Below, one piece after another: positions 26,110-35,519 of a stretch of 44,766 bases of DNA. Position numbers and translations under genes: made by a program. The stretch is from CAVSPO01 sp963730005 (GTDB taxonomy: Bacteria; Actinomycetota; Actinomycetes; Propionibacteriales; Propionibacteriaceae), in contig CAVSPO010000003.1 of assembly GCA_963730005.1 (NCBI GenBank), positions 1 to 44,766 of the forward strand, in the 5' to 3' direction. Within the stretch, counting starts at the first letter, position 1. Every line of letters starts with the position of its first letter. The notes under the pieces were generated by a model. That model ran no database searches. It was not told where the DNA came from and saw nothing but the letters and a program-made list of their open reading frames with translations.

Positions 26110-27390
26110 ATGACTCGGGTGCAAACCATCGGCGGCCCGCACGCCCACATCACTGCTGAAGAACTGGAAGAGTTCATCACCACCAGCCTCGCCGGGGTCG
26201 ACCTGGACGGCAAGAAGGTCTGCCTCATCGTCCCTGACGACACCCGAAGCTGCCCGCTGCCCCTGGTGCTGTCCAACGTCTACAAGAACGTGGTGAACCG
26301 GGCCGGCGAGTTGAGCTGCGTCATCGCCCTCGGCACCCACGAATACATGGAGCCGGAAGAGATCGCCGGATGGGTTGCCGGCGACCCCAAGGCCGACCTG
26401 GCTCAGGTTTACCCGGGCATGAAGATCGTCAATCACGAGTTCAAGGACGAGAACAACCTCGTCAACGTGGGTTACATCTCGCCAGAACGGATCAAGGAAC
26501 TCTCTGGCGGGCGCCTGGAGCTCGGCTGCAACGTGCTGATCAATCGGCTTGTCGTCGAATCCGACGTCAAGATCATCATGGGCCCGATCCTGCCGCATGA
26601 AGTGGTGGGCATCTCCGGCGGCAACAAGTACTTCATCCCCGGCTGCGCCAAGGAAGACCTGATCGACCTGACCCACTGGGTGGGTGCCTTGATCAGCGCC
26701 CACGACATGATCGGACGCCCGGGCATCACGCCGGTGCGCGCCATGATCAATGAAGGGGCCCACATGATCCCGGGCGAGCGCCTGTGCCTGGCCTTCGTCG
26801 TCAAGGCCCACACCACCGACCTGGAGTCCATGTCGTTCGGCACCCCGGAGGACGCCTGGGCCGAGCAGGCCGAGGTGACGGCCAAGACCCACGTCGAGTA
26901 CGTGGACGAACCTTTCCAGACGGTGATCGCCGAGATCCCGCTGCGCTACCACGACATGTGGACCGCCGCCAAGGGCGCCTACAAGACCGAGCCTGCGGTG
27001 GCTGACGGTGGCGAGATCATCCTCTACGCACCGCACATCACGTCGGTCTCCGAGGTGCACCACGAGATCTACGATGTCGGCTACCACTGCGTCCCTTACT
27101 TCGTGAAGCAGTGGGACAAGTTCGAAGACGTGCCGTGGGGGGTGCTGGCCCACTCGACCCATGTGCGTGGCTTGGGCGACTACGACCCTGAAACCTGCAC
27201 TGAGCAGCTGCGGGTGCAGATCACCTTCGCCACAGCGATTCCCGAAGATGTCTGCAAGTCGATCAACGTCGGCTACCGCGACCCCGCCACCATCGACCTC
27301 GACCAGCTCGAGAATGATCCGTCGGTCAAGGTGGTCCGCGACGCCGGCGAGGTGCTGTACCGCCCCAGCTCGGAGCGGATCAGCGAGTAG
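26110..27390 (+). CDS. LarA-family nickel-pincer racemase/epimerase, probable gluconate/mannonate 2-epimerase
   Basis: The family inverts the alpha-carbon of 2-hydroxy acids by hydride transfer on a nickel-pincer nucleotide. The 426-residue protein keeps the LarA active site: D43 and R46 in DDTR, H77 in GTH, H163 in LPHEVVG, the cofactor lysine K173 in GGNKYFIPG and the nickel histidine H189. The 10- and 16-residue spacings are those of Lactobacillus LarA. The ATG at 26110-26112 has an AGGAG site. It is divergent from uxaC-uxuB and followed by gnd, so D-mannonate to D-gluconate is the most sensible reaction; a gluconate 2-epimerase (GntE) is a known member of this superfamily. Lactate or malate racemase cannot be excluded. 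The cofactor genes larB, larC and larE are not in the window. Confidence 0.82.
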   Translation: MTRVQTIGGPHAHITAEELEEFITTSLAGVDLDGKKVCLIVPDDTRSCPLPLVLSNVYKNVVNRAGELSCVIALGTHEYMEPEEIAGWVAGDPKADLAQVYPGMKIVNHEFKDENNLVNVGYISPERIKELSGGRLELGCNVLINRLVVESDVKIIMGPILPHEVVGISGGNKYFIPGCAKEDLIDLTHWVGALISAHDMIGRPGITPVRAMINEGAHMIPGERLCLAFVVKAHTTDLESMSFGTPEDAWAEQAEVTAKTHVEYVDEPFQTVIAEIPLRYHDMWTAAKGAYKTEPAVADGGEIILYAPHITSVSEVHHEIYDVGYHCVPYFVKQWDKFEDVPWGVLAHSTHVRGLGDYDPETCTEQLRVQITFATAIPEDVCKSINVGYRDPATIDLDQLENDPSVKVVRDAGEVLYRPSSERISE

Positions 27391-27566
27391 CTGTCCGGGC
27401 CCGCCTGCGGGCGCTCCAGAAAACCAGGTTCCACCGTCTCAGCCGCCCAGAAAGCAATACGGTTTGAGGACGCAGGATTGAGCGAAGAAGCCGCACCATT
27501 GGCATCACCAGAGCCAGCCAGCAGTACAACCGTTCCAACAGCCCGGATGAAACGAGGAGACAAAGC

Positions 27567-29018
27567 ATGACTAATGACACCGTCGGAACTGCCGATATCG
27601 GCGTCGTCGGGATGGCCGTGATGGGCTCGAACCTGGCCCGTAACTTCGCCAGCAAGGGCTTCCGCACCGCCATCTTCAACCGTTCGTACGCCAAGACCGC
27701 CGCCGTGCTCGAAGCTCACCCCGAGGCTGACTTCATCGCATCCGAGACCGTCGAGGAATTCGTCAACTCGCTCCAGACGCCCCGCCGCATCATCATGATG
27801 GTCAAGGCCGGTCCGGCAACCGACGCGACGATCGAGTCCCTGATCCCGTACCTCGACAAGGGCGACATCGTCATCGACGGCGGCAACACGTACTTCCCCG
27901 ACACCAGGCGTCGCGAGAAGAAGATGGCCGAACTCGGCTTCAACTTCATCGGCTGCGGCATCTCCGGTGGCGAGACCGGCGCCCTGCTCGGCCCGTCGAT
28001 GATGCCGGGCGGACCCAAGGAGTCCTACGAGGTCGTCGGCCCGATCCTCGAGAAGATCGCGGCCCAGTACGACGGCGAGCCCTGCTGCACCTGGATCGGC
28101 ACCGACGGTGCCGGCCACTTCGTGAAGATGGTCCACAACGGCATCGAGTACGCCGACATGCAGTTCATCGGCGAGGCCTACGACCTGCTCAAGGGTGCTG
28201 GCCTGTCCGCCGACGAGGCGGCCGACGTGTTCGCCCAGTGGAACACCGGCGACCTCGATTCCTTCCTCATCGAGATCACCTCTGAGGTGCTGCGGCAGAA
28301 GGACGCCGAGACCGGCAAGCCGCTCGTCGACGTGATTGTCGACGCCGCCGGCATGAAGGGTACGGGCACCTGGACGGTGCAGGAGTCCCTGAACCTCGGA
28401 GTTCCCGCGGCGGCCATCGCCGAGTCGGTCTTCGCCCGCGCTGCCTCCAGCAGCCCTGACCTCCGCAAGGCAGCCCGCGCCGCCCTCAGCGGCCCTGACG
28501 GCAAGATCGCCGTCGACGACCTGGCCGCGTTCGTCGAGGACGTCCGGCAGGCACTGTGGTGCGCCAAGGTCATCGCCTATGCCCAGGGCCTGCACATCAT
28601 CAAGGTTGCCGGCCAGGAGTACGGCTGGGACATCGACGTGGCCGCTTGCGCCCGCATCTGGCGCGCCGGCTGCATCATCCGCGCCAAGCTGCTCGACCGC
28701 ATCTCCAACGAGTACGCCGCCGGCAACCTGGAGACGCTCCTCGAGGCGCCCTCCATCGCCAAGGGCCTCATGGACGCCAACCCGTCGTGGCGCCGCGTGG
28801 TCGCCAAGGCCACCGAGGCCGGCGTCCCGATCCCGGGCTTCGCCTCGGCCCTCTCCTACTACGACATCGTCCGCGCCGAGCGCACGAACGCCGCCCTGAC
28901 CCAAGGGCTGCGCGACTTCTTCGGCTCGCACACCTACCGTCGCATCGACAAGGAAGGCACCTTCCACACCCAGTGGAGTGGTGACCGGAGCGAGATCGAG
29001 GCAGTGGACGCCCACTGA
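27567..29018 (+). CDS. gnd: 6-phosphogluconate dehydrogenase (decarboxylating)
   Basis: The enzyme oxidises 6-phosphogluconate to ribulose 5-phosphate, CO2 and NAD(P)H. The 483-residue protein has the dinucleotide site GMAVMG (15-20), the SGG loop (133-135) and catalytic K187, N191 and E194 in FVKMVHNGIEY. CGAGGAGA precedes the ATG. It lies 176 bases after the LarA-type gene in the same direction; that gap shows only a weak GC stem near 27400 and may hold a separate promoter. Being the long, GndA-type form, it is probably the housekeeping oxidative pentose phosphate enzyme, but its position lets it receive gluconate made from mannonate after phosphorylation. No gluconokinase is seen here. Confidence 0.96.
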   Translation: MTNDTVGTADIGVVGMAVMGSNLARNFASKGFRTAIFNRSYAKTAAVLEAHPEADFIASETVEEFVNSLQTPRRIIMMVKAGPATDATIESLIPYLDKGDIVIDGGNTYFPDTRRREKKMAELGFNFIGCGISGGETGALLGPSMMPGGPKESYEVVGPILEKIAAQYDGEPCCTWIGTDGAGHFVKMVHNGIEYADMQFIGEAYDLLKGAGLSADEAADVFAQWNTGDLDSFLIEITSEVLRQKDAETGKPLVDVIVDAAGMKGTGTWTVQESLNLGVPAAAIAESVFARAASSSPDLRKAARAALSGPDGKIAVDDLAAFVEDVRQALWCAKVIAYAQGLHIIKVAGQEYGWDIDVAACARIWRAGCIIRAKLLDRISNEYAAGNLETLLEAPSIAKGLMDANPSWRRVVAKATEAGVPIPGFASALSYYDIVRAERTNAALTQGLRDFFGSHTYRRIDKEGTFHTQWSGDRSEIEAVDAH

Positions 29019-29029
29019 TCGCACCTGTT

Positions 29030-29062
29030 GGACGCCGCGTCGGGTCTCCCGGCGCGGCGTCC
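29030..29062 (+). terminator. Terminator after gnd
   Basis: A ten-base perfect stem (29030-29039 with 29053-29062) extended by an inner CGGG/CCCG pair and a three-base loop, starting 12 bases after the gnd stop. Confidence 0.8.
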
Positions 29063-29064
29063 GT

Positions 29065-29136
29065 GCGTGTTGCGTGGTCGCAATCTGGGCGTGTCGCGTG
29101 GTCGCAATCTGGGCGTGTCGCGTGGTCGCAACGGGG
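29065..29136. repeat. Three tandem copies of a 24-base repeat
   Basis: The unit GCGTGT(C/T)GCGTGGTCGCAA plus TCTGG is repeated at 29065-29088, 29089-29112 and 29113-29136. The first copy has one change and the third differs at its last few bases. It lies directly after the gnd terminator and before the convergent thioesterase gene. Being a multiple of three it leaves frames open, but no ribosome site or plausible protein goes with it. There are no spacers, so it is not a CRISPR. Confidence 0.85.
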
Positions 29137-29153
29137 GCGGCCGGTTGCGGGTC

Positions 29154-30029
29154 TCAGGCGACGAGCATGGACTCCAGGGCTGCGCGCGTGGTTGGTGGCA
29201 GGGATGTCGGCCGGGAGTCGTGATCGGCGCACACCAGCACGGTGCTGGCCCGGGTCAGGAGTTGGTTGTGGGCGAGCGGGTCGACGATCTCGGCAACGAA
29301 AGTGACCGAGGTGGTGCCCACCTTCGCGATGGCGGTCTGCACCGTGTAGGGCTCGAGACGCCAGGCCATCTGATTGACGTACTCGATGTCCTGGCGAACG
29401 TTCAGCCAGCGACGCTCGGGCTGGTCGGTGGGGGCATGCCACTGGCTCATCCCGGCACGGGCCATCGTCGGATCGAGGTCCGTTGACATCCGGATCCGGG
29501 CCTCCTGGATGAAGTCGAGGGTTCGGACGTTGTTGACGTGGCCGAAGGCGTCCAGATCACCCCACCGTGCGTACAGTTCGAAGGGGACTCCCCCACCCGT
29601 CAACGCCGGCGCATCAAGCTTGTGCAGCTTCTCCTGGTGCTGGTGGACGGCGTGCAGGCCCGCCTGCTCAAGGCGCGTCAGCCGACGCACCCTGTCCGTC
29701 TCGAAGTCGAAGGGGCACAGCGCACTCTGGGCATGCACGGCGATCTCGCCGTCCTGGCGAATCAGGTAGTCCAGCACGAACTTGGCGTTGCCGACCTTCG
29801 CTGCGCAGACCTCCACGTCCAGCGGCGCCGCCCGGTAGTCGATCTCCCGCAGATAGTGCAACCGATGGCTGGCGACGATGCAGCCGTCCATCAGCGAGCG
29901 GGTTCGCTTGTCGATGGACAACATCCTGGTGCGGGCTTCCTGCACGTATTCCAGGGCCAGGGTGTTGTTGACGTGGCGCTGGGCGTCCAGGTCGACCCAC
30001 CGCAGCGGGATGGCGGCGTGGAACGTCAT
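29154..30029 (-). CDS. Acyl-CoA thioesterase with two hot-dog domains
   Basis: The 291-residue protein has two 4HBT-type hot-dog domains in tandem, each with the same signature: WVDLDAQRHVNN (about 11-22) and WGDLDAFGHVNN (about 155-170), both followed by a QEAR helix. Such proteins hydrolyse acyl-CoA thioesters in the cytoplasm. The ATG at 30027-30029 overlaps the stop of the acyl-CoA synthetase gene (ATGA), which fixes the start and shows coupling. The pair may balance activation and release of fatty acids. The exact acyl substrate cannot be read. Confidence 0.88.
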   Translation of the reverse strand: MTFHAAIPLRWVDLDAQRHVNNTLALEYVQEARTRMLSIDKRTRSLMDGCIVASHRLHYLREIDYRAAPLDVEVCAAKVGNAKFVLDYLIRQDGEIAVHAQSALCPFDFETDRVRRLTRLEQAGLHAVHQHQEKLHKLDAPALTGGGVPFELYARWGDLDAFGHVNNVRTLDFIQEARIRMSTDLDPTMARAGMSQWHAPTDQPERRWLNVRQDIEYVNQMAWRLEPYTVQTAIAKVGTTSVTFVAEIVDPLAHNQLLTRASTVLVCADHDSRPTSLPPTTRAALESMLVA

Positions 30030-31915
30030 CTGGCCTTCCTGGGTGGCTCGGACTCGAGGAATGGGTAGCTGGTGCCCTCGTACAGCTCCTCGATGACATC
30101 CTTGAAGTGCTGCAGCACCACAGCGCGTCGGACCTTCAGGCTGGGGGTGAGCTCGTCCCTTTCCAGGCTCAGTTCGCGATCCAGGATCGCGTACTTCTTG
30201 ACGGTCTCCCACGGGGCCAGGCGCGTGTTCGCCTTGCGCACCAGGCGATCGATCGAGCGGCGGATCTCGGGCAGCTGGGTCAGGGTCGCGTAGTCGTCGT
30301 CCGGGTGATCGTGGGTGCGGCCCCACTTGAGCAGGGACTCCTTGTCGAGGGCGACCAGAGCCACCATGAACTGGCGTCCCTCCCCGACTGCCACCGCCTG
30401 ACTGAGGTAGGGCACATTGGCCATCAACGCGCCCTCGACCTTCTGCGGAGCCACGTACTTGCCGTTGGAGGTCTTGATGAGGTCCTTCTTGCGATCGGTG
30501 ATCGCCAGGTCGCCCTCGTCGTCGAACTGGGCGATGTCACCGGTATGGAACCACCCGTCCCTGAACGCCGCAGCGGTCTCGTCCGGCAGGCCGGTGTAAC
30601 CGCGGGTGACAACCGGGCCTCGCACCAGCAACTCGCCGTCCTCTGCGATCCGCACGTCAAGACCCGGCAACGGCTGTCCGACGGAGCCGAACTTGGGACG
30701 ATCCGGCAGGTTGAGTGACAAGACCGCAGACGTCTCGGTGAGCCCGTAGCCCTCGACAAGGGTGAGACCGGCCGAGTAGAACCACTCCTGCACCTGGGAG
30801 TTGAGCTTTGCCGAGCCCGAGATCATGAAACGCATCCGACCCCCCAGCTTGGCACTGAGCTTGCTGAAGACGAGCTTGTCCGCCAACCGGTAGCGCAGCG
30901 CCAGCAACGGCGGCAGGTCGACCCCCCGCAGCCGGTAGTCACGGGAGTCGCGACCGACGGCGAAGGCCCAGCGCGAGATGCGGGCCTTGATGCCGCGTGG
31001 CGGGTTCATTGTGATCACTGCCGCACGCACCTTCTCGAAGATGCGCGGCACACCGACCAGGATGGTCGGATGGGTTTCGCCCAGACCCGCCACGATCCTG
31101 TCGACGCGACCGTCCACAGCGCAGGCGAAACCGACGCCGATGCCGATGCTGAGCAGGTCACGACCAAAGACGTGAGCCAGGGGCAGCCACAGGTACAGCA
31201 GGTCGCTGGGGTGGACGATGTCCCACGACTTGATGGCAGCTGCCTCGTAGGTCCAGCAGCGGTGCGCCAACTCCACGCCCTTGGGCCGGCCGGTGGTTCC
31301 GGACGTGTAGATGAGCGTCGACAACGAGTCGGGCCCCAGCCCCGCGATGGCCACGTCGACGCAGTCGGACTGGGCCGTCAGGTGCTCGCGCCCGCGCTCG
31401 GCGAGAACCTCCAGAGTCAGGAAGCGAGCATCGTCGCGAACGTGGTCCGGACGGTCGTCCTCGATCAACACGACGTGGTGCAGTCGACCCACCAGGCTGC
31501 CGTCGTCGGCCATGGCCTTGGTTGCCTGGGCCCAGTCCTCGGCGACGACCACCACCGCCTGCGAGTCGGACAGGATGAACTCGACGTCCTCGTGCTGGCT
31601 GCTCGGGTAGATGGTGGTGGTGGCGCCGGCTGCGCAGGCGATTGCCAGATCCGCCAGAATCCATTCGATGCGGGTGCTGCAGACGATGGCGACACGCTGC
31701 TCCGTGTCCAGCCCCAACGCCAACAAACCGGCAGCCAGTTCGTCGACCTTGACTCGCGTCTCGGCCCAGGTCATCGGGGTCCAGGTGGCAGGGCCGGTGT
31801 CTGTGCGGCTGGGCACAAGGTAAGCCATCGCGGTCGGCGTCGCCTGCACCCGATCCCGAAAGAGCGCGGCGTAGCTGGGTGCGCTCAGCGCCAGCAACTC
31901 GTCCTGGGTTGTCAT
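30026..31915 (-). CDS. Long-chain acyl-CoA synthetase (AMP-forming)
   Basis: The enzyme activates fatty acids to acyl-CoA through an acyl-adenylate. The 629-residue protein has the AMP-binding P-loop YTSGTTGRPKG (about 220), the GYGLTETSA motif (about 393) and the GWFHTGD and DRKKDLIKTSNGKYVAP C-terminal motifs of long-chain enzymes. The frame is open upstream, but the ATG at 31913-31915 has GGGGAGGGG at correct spacing and leads directly into the domain. It is divergent from a MarR-family gene, which may regulate it, and coupled to the thioesterase. Confidence 0.93.
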   Translation of the reverse strand: MTTQDELLALSAPSYAALFRDRVQATPTAMAYLVPSRTDTGPATWTPMTWAETRVKVDELAAGLLALGLDTEQRVAIVCSTRIEWILADLAIACAAGATTTIYPSSQHEDVEFILSDSQAVVVVAEDWAQATKAMADDGSLVGRLHHVVLIEDDRPDHVRDDARFLTLEVLAERGREHLTAQSDCVDVAIAGLGPDSLSTLIYTSGTTGRPKGVELAHRCWTYEAAAIKSWDIVHPSDLLYLWLPLAHVFGRDLLSIGIGVGFACAVDGRVDRIVAGLGETHPTILVGVPRIFEKVRAAVITMNPPRGIKARISRWAFAVGRDSRDYRLRGVDLPPLLALRYRLADKLVFSKLSAKLGGRMRFMISGSAKLNSQVQEWFYSAGLTLVEGYGLTETSAVLSLNLPDRPKFGSVGQPLPGLDVRIAEDGELLVRGPVVTRGYTGLPDETAAAFRDGWFHTGDIAQFDDEGDLAITDRKKDLIKTSNGKYVAPQKVEGALMANVPYLSQAVAVGEGRQFMVALVALDKESLLKWGRTHDHPDDDYATLTQLPEIRRSIDRLVRKANTRLAPWETVKKYAILDRELSLERDELTPSLKVRRAVVLQHFKDVIEELYEGTSYPFLESEPPRKAR

Positions 31916-32072
31916 GGGCTGAACCCCTCCCCGGCCCGCAGGGGGCCGCCACCAACCATCTCGCCAGAAACCCCGCCGGCGCAGCAGCAGCGGCGACGCG
32001 AGCGGGCGACGGTCACGCCCGTGGCATGACTGTAGCGGGCGCAGGGGGTGCAACTCACAGGTTGCCCCAGTG

Positions 32073-32102
32073 ATTCAATATTCAATTGCATGTTGGTACG
32101 CT
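32073..32102 (+). promoter_or_regulatory. AT-rich repeat and promoter of the marR-type gene
   Basis: ATTCAAT is repeated in tandem (32073-32086) in an unusually AT-rich patch of the 193-base divergent gap. TTCAAT and TACGCT (32097-32102) are 17 bases apart, and the minus 10 box ends six bases before the ATG, which has no ribosome site; a leaderless message is likely. The repeat would be a natural site for the MarR protein to control itself and the synthetase gene. Assigned from layout only. Confidence 0.35.
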
Positions 32103-32108
32103 CACACC

Positions 32109-32569
32109 ATGGTCGAGAATGATGAACCGCGCTGGCTGAGCCCGGAGCAACAAGGCGTCTGGCGTAGCTGGCTGCTTGCGGTGGCCCGCATCGAGGACTA
32201 CCTCGACCGCGATCTACGCCGCTTCGGCCTGGCGCTGGCCGAGTACGAGATCATGGTGCGGCTCTCGGAAGCCGACGAGCCGGTCACTGCGGATGAGTCA
32301 GCTGGCCGACGACGTCCACCAGACACGCTCCCGACTCACGCACACCATCTCGCGGATGGAGAAGGAAGGGATCGTCAGCCGCCGCTCCGCCCCGGACGAC
32401 CGTCGCGGCGTGCTGGCCCAGCTCACGGAGAAGGGCCATGACCTACTGGTCGAGGCCGCCCCCAGCCACGTGGCCGCGGTGCGCCGCATCCTCGTCGACG
32501 TCACTGATCCGAAAGACTTCACCGCCATGGGACGTGCGCTCGAACGCCGTGTTGGCAGTGGCAGACTAG
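32109..32569 (+). CDS. MarR-family regulator, interrupted by two frameshifts
   Basis: Joined across two breaks this gives a 152-residue MarR-type repressor: helices from PEQQGVWRSWLLAVARIE, then the winged helix with SQLADDVHQTRSRLTHTI and the wing DDRRGVLAQLTEKG. The first break is near 32283 (one extra G in CCGG lets EADEP run into SLRMSQLAD) and the second near 32541 (one extra base lets MGRAL run into NAVLAVAD and a TAG at 32567-32569). Without the second correction the frame runs on into the oxidase gene. Both look like single-base insertion errors. It is divergent from the acyl-CoA synthetase. Confidence 0.75.
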
Positions 32570-32574
32570 GCCGC

Positions 32575-35449
32575 GTGACTGCTCCCACCACATCTCTGGC
32601 AAGCCAACCCACCGCGGGCGTGGGACCTCTGGACTCGACGTTGGGCCGTCGTGACGCACTGAAGCGTTTCCGCGAAGCCCTCGGCAGCGATGAGTGTCTC
32701 GACACGTCCACTCTGGCCAAGGGCCTGTACTCGTCTGATTCGTCGCTGTATCGCGTGGTGCCGACCGTGGTCGCGAAGCCGCGCACCAAGGACGAGCTCA
32801 TCAGCGTCATCCGAGCTGCGCTGAAGGCAGGCATGCCCATCACGGGACGGGGAGCCGGCACCAGCATCGCCGGCAACGCCGTCGGTGAGGGTCTGGTCAT
32901 CGACATGGGCCGTTACCTCAACCAGGTGATCTCGGTTGACCCCGAGAAGCGCACAGCCACCATCCAGCCCGGTGTCATCCAGTCGGATCTGCAGGAGGTG
33001 CTGGCGTCCGCACGGGCTGCGCTACGGGCCAGACCCGTCCACCAGCAACCGCTGCACCATCGGCGGCATGATCGGCAACAACGCCTGCGGCCCCCGGGCC
33101 CTCGGCTACGGGCGAGCCTCCGACAACGTGGTCAGTCTCGAAGTGATCACGGGTACCGGCGAGCTGATCACCATCGGCGAAGGCGCCGATCCGGCGGCTG
33201 CTCCGCTGCCCCAGCTCGAACGCCTGGTGGGCGAGAACCTCGCCATCATCCGCACCGAGTTCGGCAAGTTCAGCCGACAGGCCTCTGGCTACGGCATGGA
33301 GTGCCTGCTGCCCGAGAAGGGTTTCAACGTCGGCAAGTTCTTCGCCGGCACCGAGGGCACCTTGGGCATCATCGTCGAGGCCACCGTGAGTCTGGTCGGT
33401 GACGAGCCCTACAAGGAAACGATCGCGCTCGGTTACCCCACGATGCCCGAGGGTGCAGACGCCATGCCGGTCATCCTGCCGTTCAAGCCGACGGCAGTCG
33501 AGGGCCTTGACCGGCGCATCGTCAATGCCGTGGAAATCCGCAAGGGCTCGAAGGCTGTGCCCCAGCTTCCTGCCGGTGACGGCTGGCTGTTCGTCGAGGT
33601 CGTCGGGGCTGACGCCGCCGAGGTGCGGAACCGCGCCGAGCAGTTGTTGGCCGCCTCCGGCTGCACCGACGGCTGGGTCGTCGAGGACCCGAAACACGCT
33701 GCCCGGCTGTGGAGTCTTCGTTCCGATGGCGCGGGCCTGGCCGGCGTCGCACTGGACAAGCCCTGCCACTCCGGTTTCGAGGACGCCGCTGTACCGCCGG
33801 CCAAGCTGGGCGCTTACCTGCGTGATTTCGACGCCCTGCTGGAGAAACACGCGTTGCGGGGCCTGCCCTACGGCCACTTCGGTGAGGGTTGCGTGCACGT
33901 GCGCGTCGACTTCCCGCTGGACCAGCCGGGCGGCACCGAGAAGTACCACGCCTTCATGGTCGAGGGGGCCCAGCTGGTGACCAGCTACGGCGGCTCCATC
34001 GCCGGCGAGCACGGCGATGGCCGCGCCCGCAGTGAGCTGCTGCCCATCATGTACTCGGCCGAGGCGTTGCAGCTGTTCGGCGCCGTCAAGAAGTTGTTCG
34101 ACCCTGACAATCTGATGAACCCCGGCGTCGAGGTCGATCCCCGGCCGCTGACCGCCGACATCCGTGTCGCCCAAACGGTGTATTCGCCGCTGCGCCGGAC
34201 CGACAACAAGTTCGTCGATGACGTGCATCGCTGCACCGGCGTGGGCAAGTGCCTGGCGGACACCAGCAAGGCGGGTGGGGTGATGTGCCCCAGCTTCCAT
34301 GCCACCAACGATCAGAAGGACTCCACACGCGGCCGCGCCCGCATCCTGCAGGAGATGATCAACGGTGAGATCGTCAAGGGCTGGGGCGCCCCGGAGCTGA
34401 AACAGGCCCTCGACCTGTGCCTGCAGTGCAAGGGCTGTCGTCGCGACTGCCCCACCGGCATCGACATGGCGGCGTACAAGTCGCGGGTGCTGTACGAGAG
34501 CCTCAAGCGCCGGATTCGTCCGATGAGCCACTACGCGATGGGTATGCTGCCGCGCTGGGGACGGCTGGTGAACACGCTGCACCTGGCGCCGGTCGCCAAC
34601 GTCTTCATGCAGCACAAGCCGTTCAGCAGCCTCATCAAACTGCTGGCCGGGGTTGACCAGCGGCGCCCGATGCCGAAGTTCCGTGCCAAGGGTTCCGCCA
34701 AGTCGCAAGCCACCCAGGTCCCCAAGCACGAGATCCCGTCCGCTGGGCCGGTTGCGGTGTGGGTCGACTCCTTCACTGACGCCTTCGAGGGCGCATCGGT
34801 GACCGCGCTCGTGCAGGTCCTGCACGCAGCCGGCTTCGACCCGTACGTGATCCAGGAACATGCCTGCTGTGGGGTGTCGTGGATCACCACCGGACAGTTG
34901 GACGCCGCTCGCAAGCAGCAGCAGAACGCTCTGGGGGTGCTGTACCCGATCGCCAAGTCCGGTGTCCCGATCGTCGGCATGGAACCCAGTTGCATGGCGA
35001 CCTGGCGTAGCGACGCCCTCGAGCTCAACCCCGACGATGAGCGGGTGCCCGTGGTGGCTGGCCAGATCAAGACGCTGGCCGAGGTGCTGACCTCACTGGA
35101 CGGCTACCAGCCGCCCGACCTGTCAGGAATGACGATCGTCGCCCAGCCGCACTGCCACCAGGCCAGTGTGATCGGGTGGGAGGCCGACCAGAAGCTGCTG
35201 GACGCCACCGGCGCGAACGTGGTCACGGTGGCCGGCTGCTGCGGTCTGGCCGGCATCTTCGGTGTGGAGGCCGGCGAACACCACGACATTTCGGTGAAGG
35301 TGTTCGAGCACGACCTGAAGCCTGCCATCGAGGCGGCCGGCCCGGACGCGATCATGCTCGCTGACGGGTTCAGCTGCCGCAAGCAGGTCAAGGATCTTGC
35401 CGATCGGGACTCCCTGACGTTGGCCGTGTTGCTGGCCAGCAAGCTCTGA
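32575..35449 (+). CDS. FAD-linked and Fe-S D-2-hydroxyacid dehydrogenase (YdiJ/D-lactate dehydrogenase type), one frameshift
   Basis: Corrected length is about 957 residues. Domains in order: FAD-binding type 4 (PITGRGAGTSIAGNAVG at about 93-109, then TIGGMIGNNACGPRALG), FAD-oxidase C-terminal domain, a 4Fe-4S pair (CTGVGKC... and CLQCKGCRRDCP) and two CCG domains (ACCGVSW and GCCGLAGIFG). Such fused proteins oxidise D-lactate or D-2-hydroxyglutarate and pass electrons to the respiratory chain. One extra base near 33007 breaks the frame between LQEVLA and PHGLRYGP. GTG 32575-32577 is the likely start, just after the MarR stop; no strong ribosome site is seen. A terminator follows. Confidence 0.85.
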
Positions 35450-35455
35450 GCACCC

Positions 35456-35501
35456 GGCCTTCCGGCTTTCAGCGCCTGCGGGGGCTGAAGGCCGGAAGGC
35501 C
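35456..35501. terminator. Bidirectional terminator after the hydroxyacid dehydrogenase gene
   Basis: An 18-base stem (35456-35473 with 35484-35501, one G-U type pair) and ten-base loop between convergent genes, followed by TCTTGC. Confidence 0.85.
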
Positions 35502-35519
35502 TCTTGCTGCCCTCAGGGA

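Noticed and set aside
29065..29136. CRISPR array
   Set aside because: The 24-base units are directly adjacent with no spacers, and there are no cas genes.
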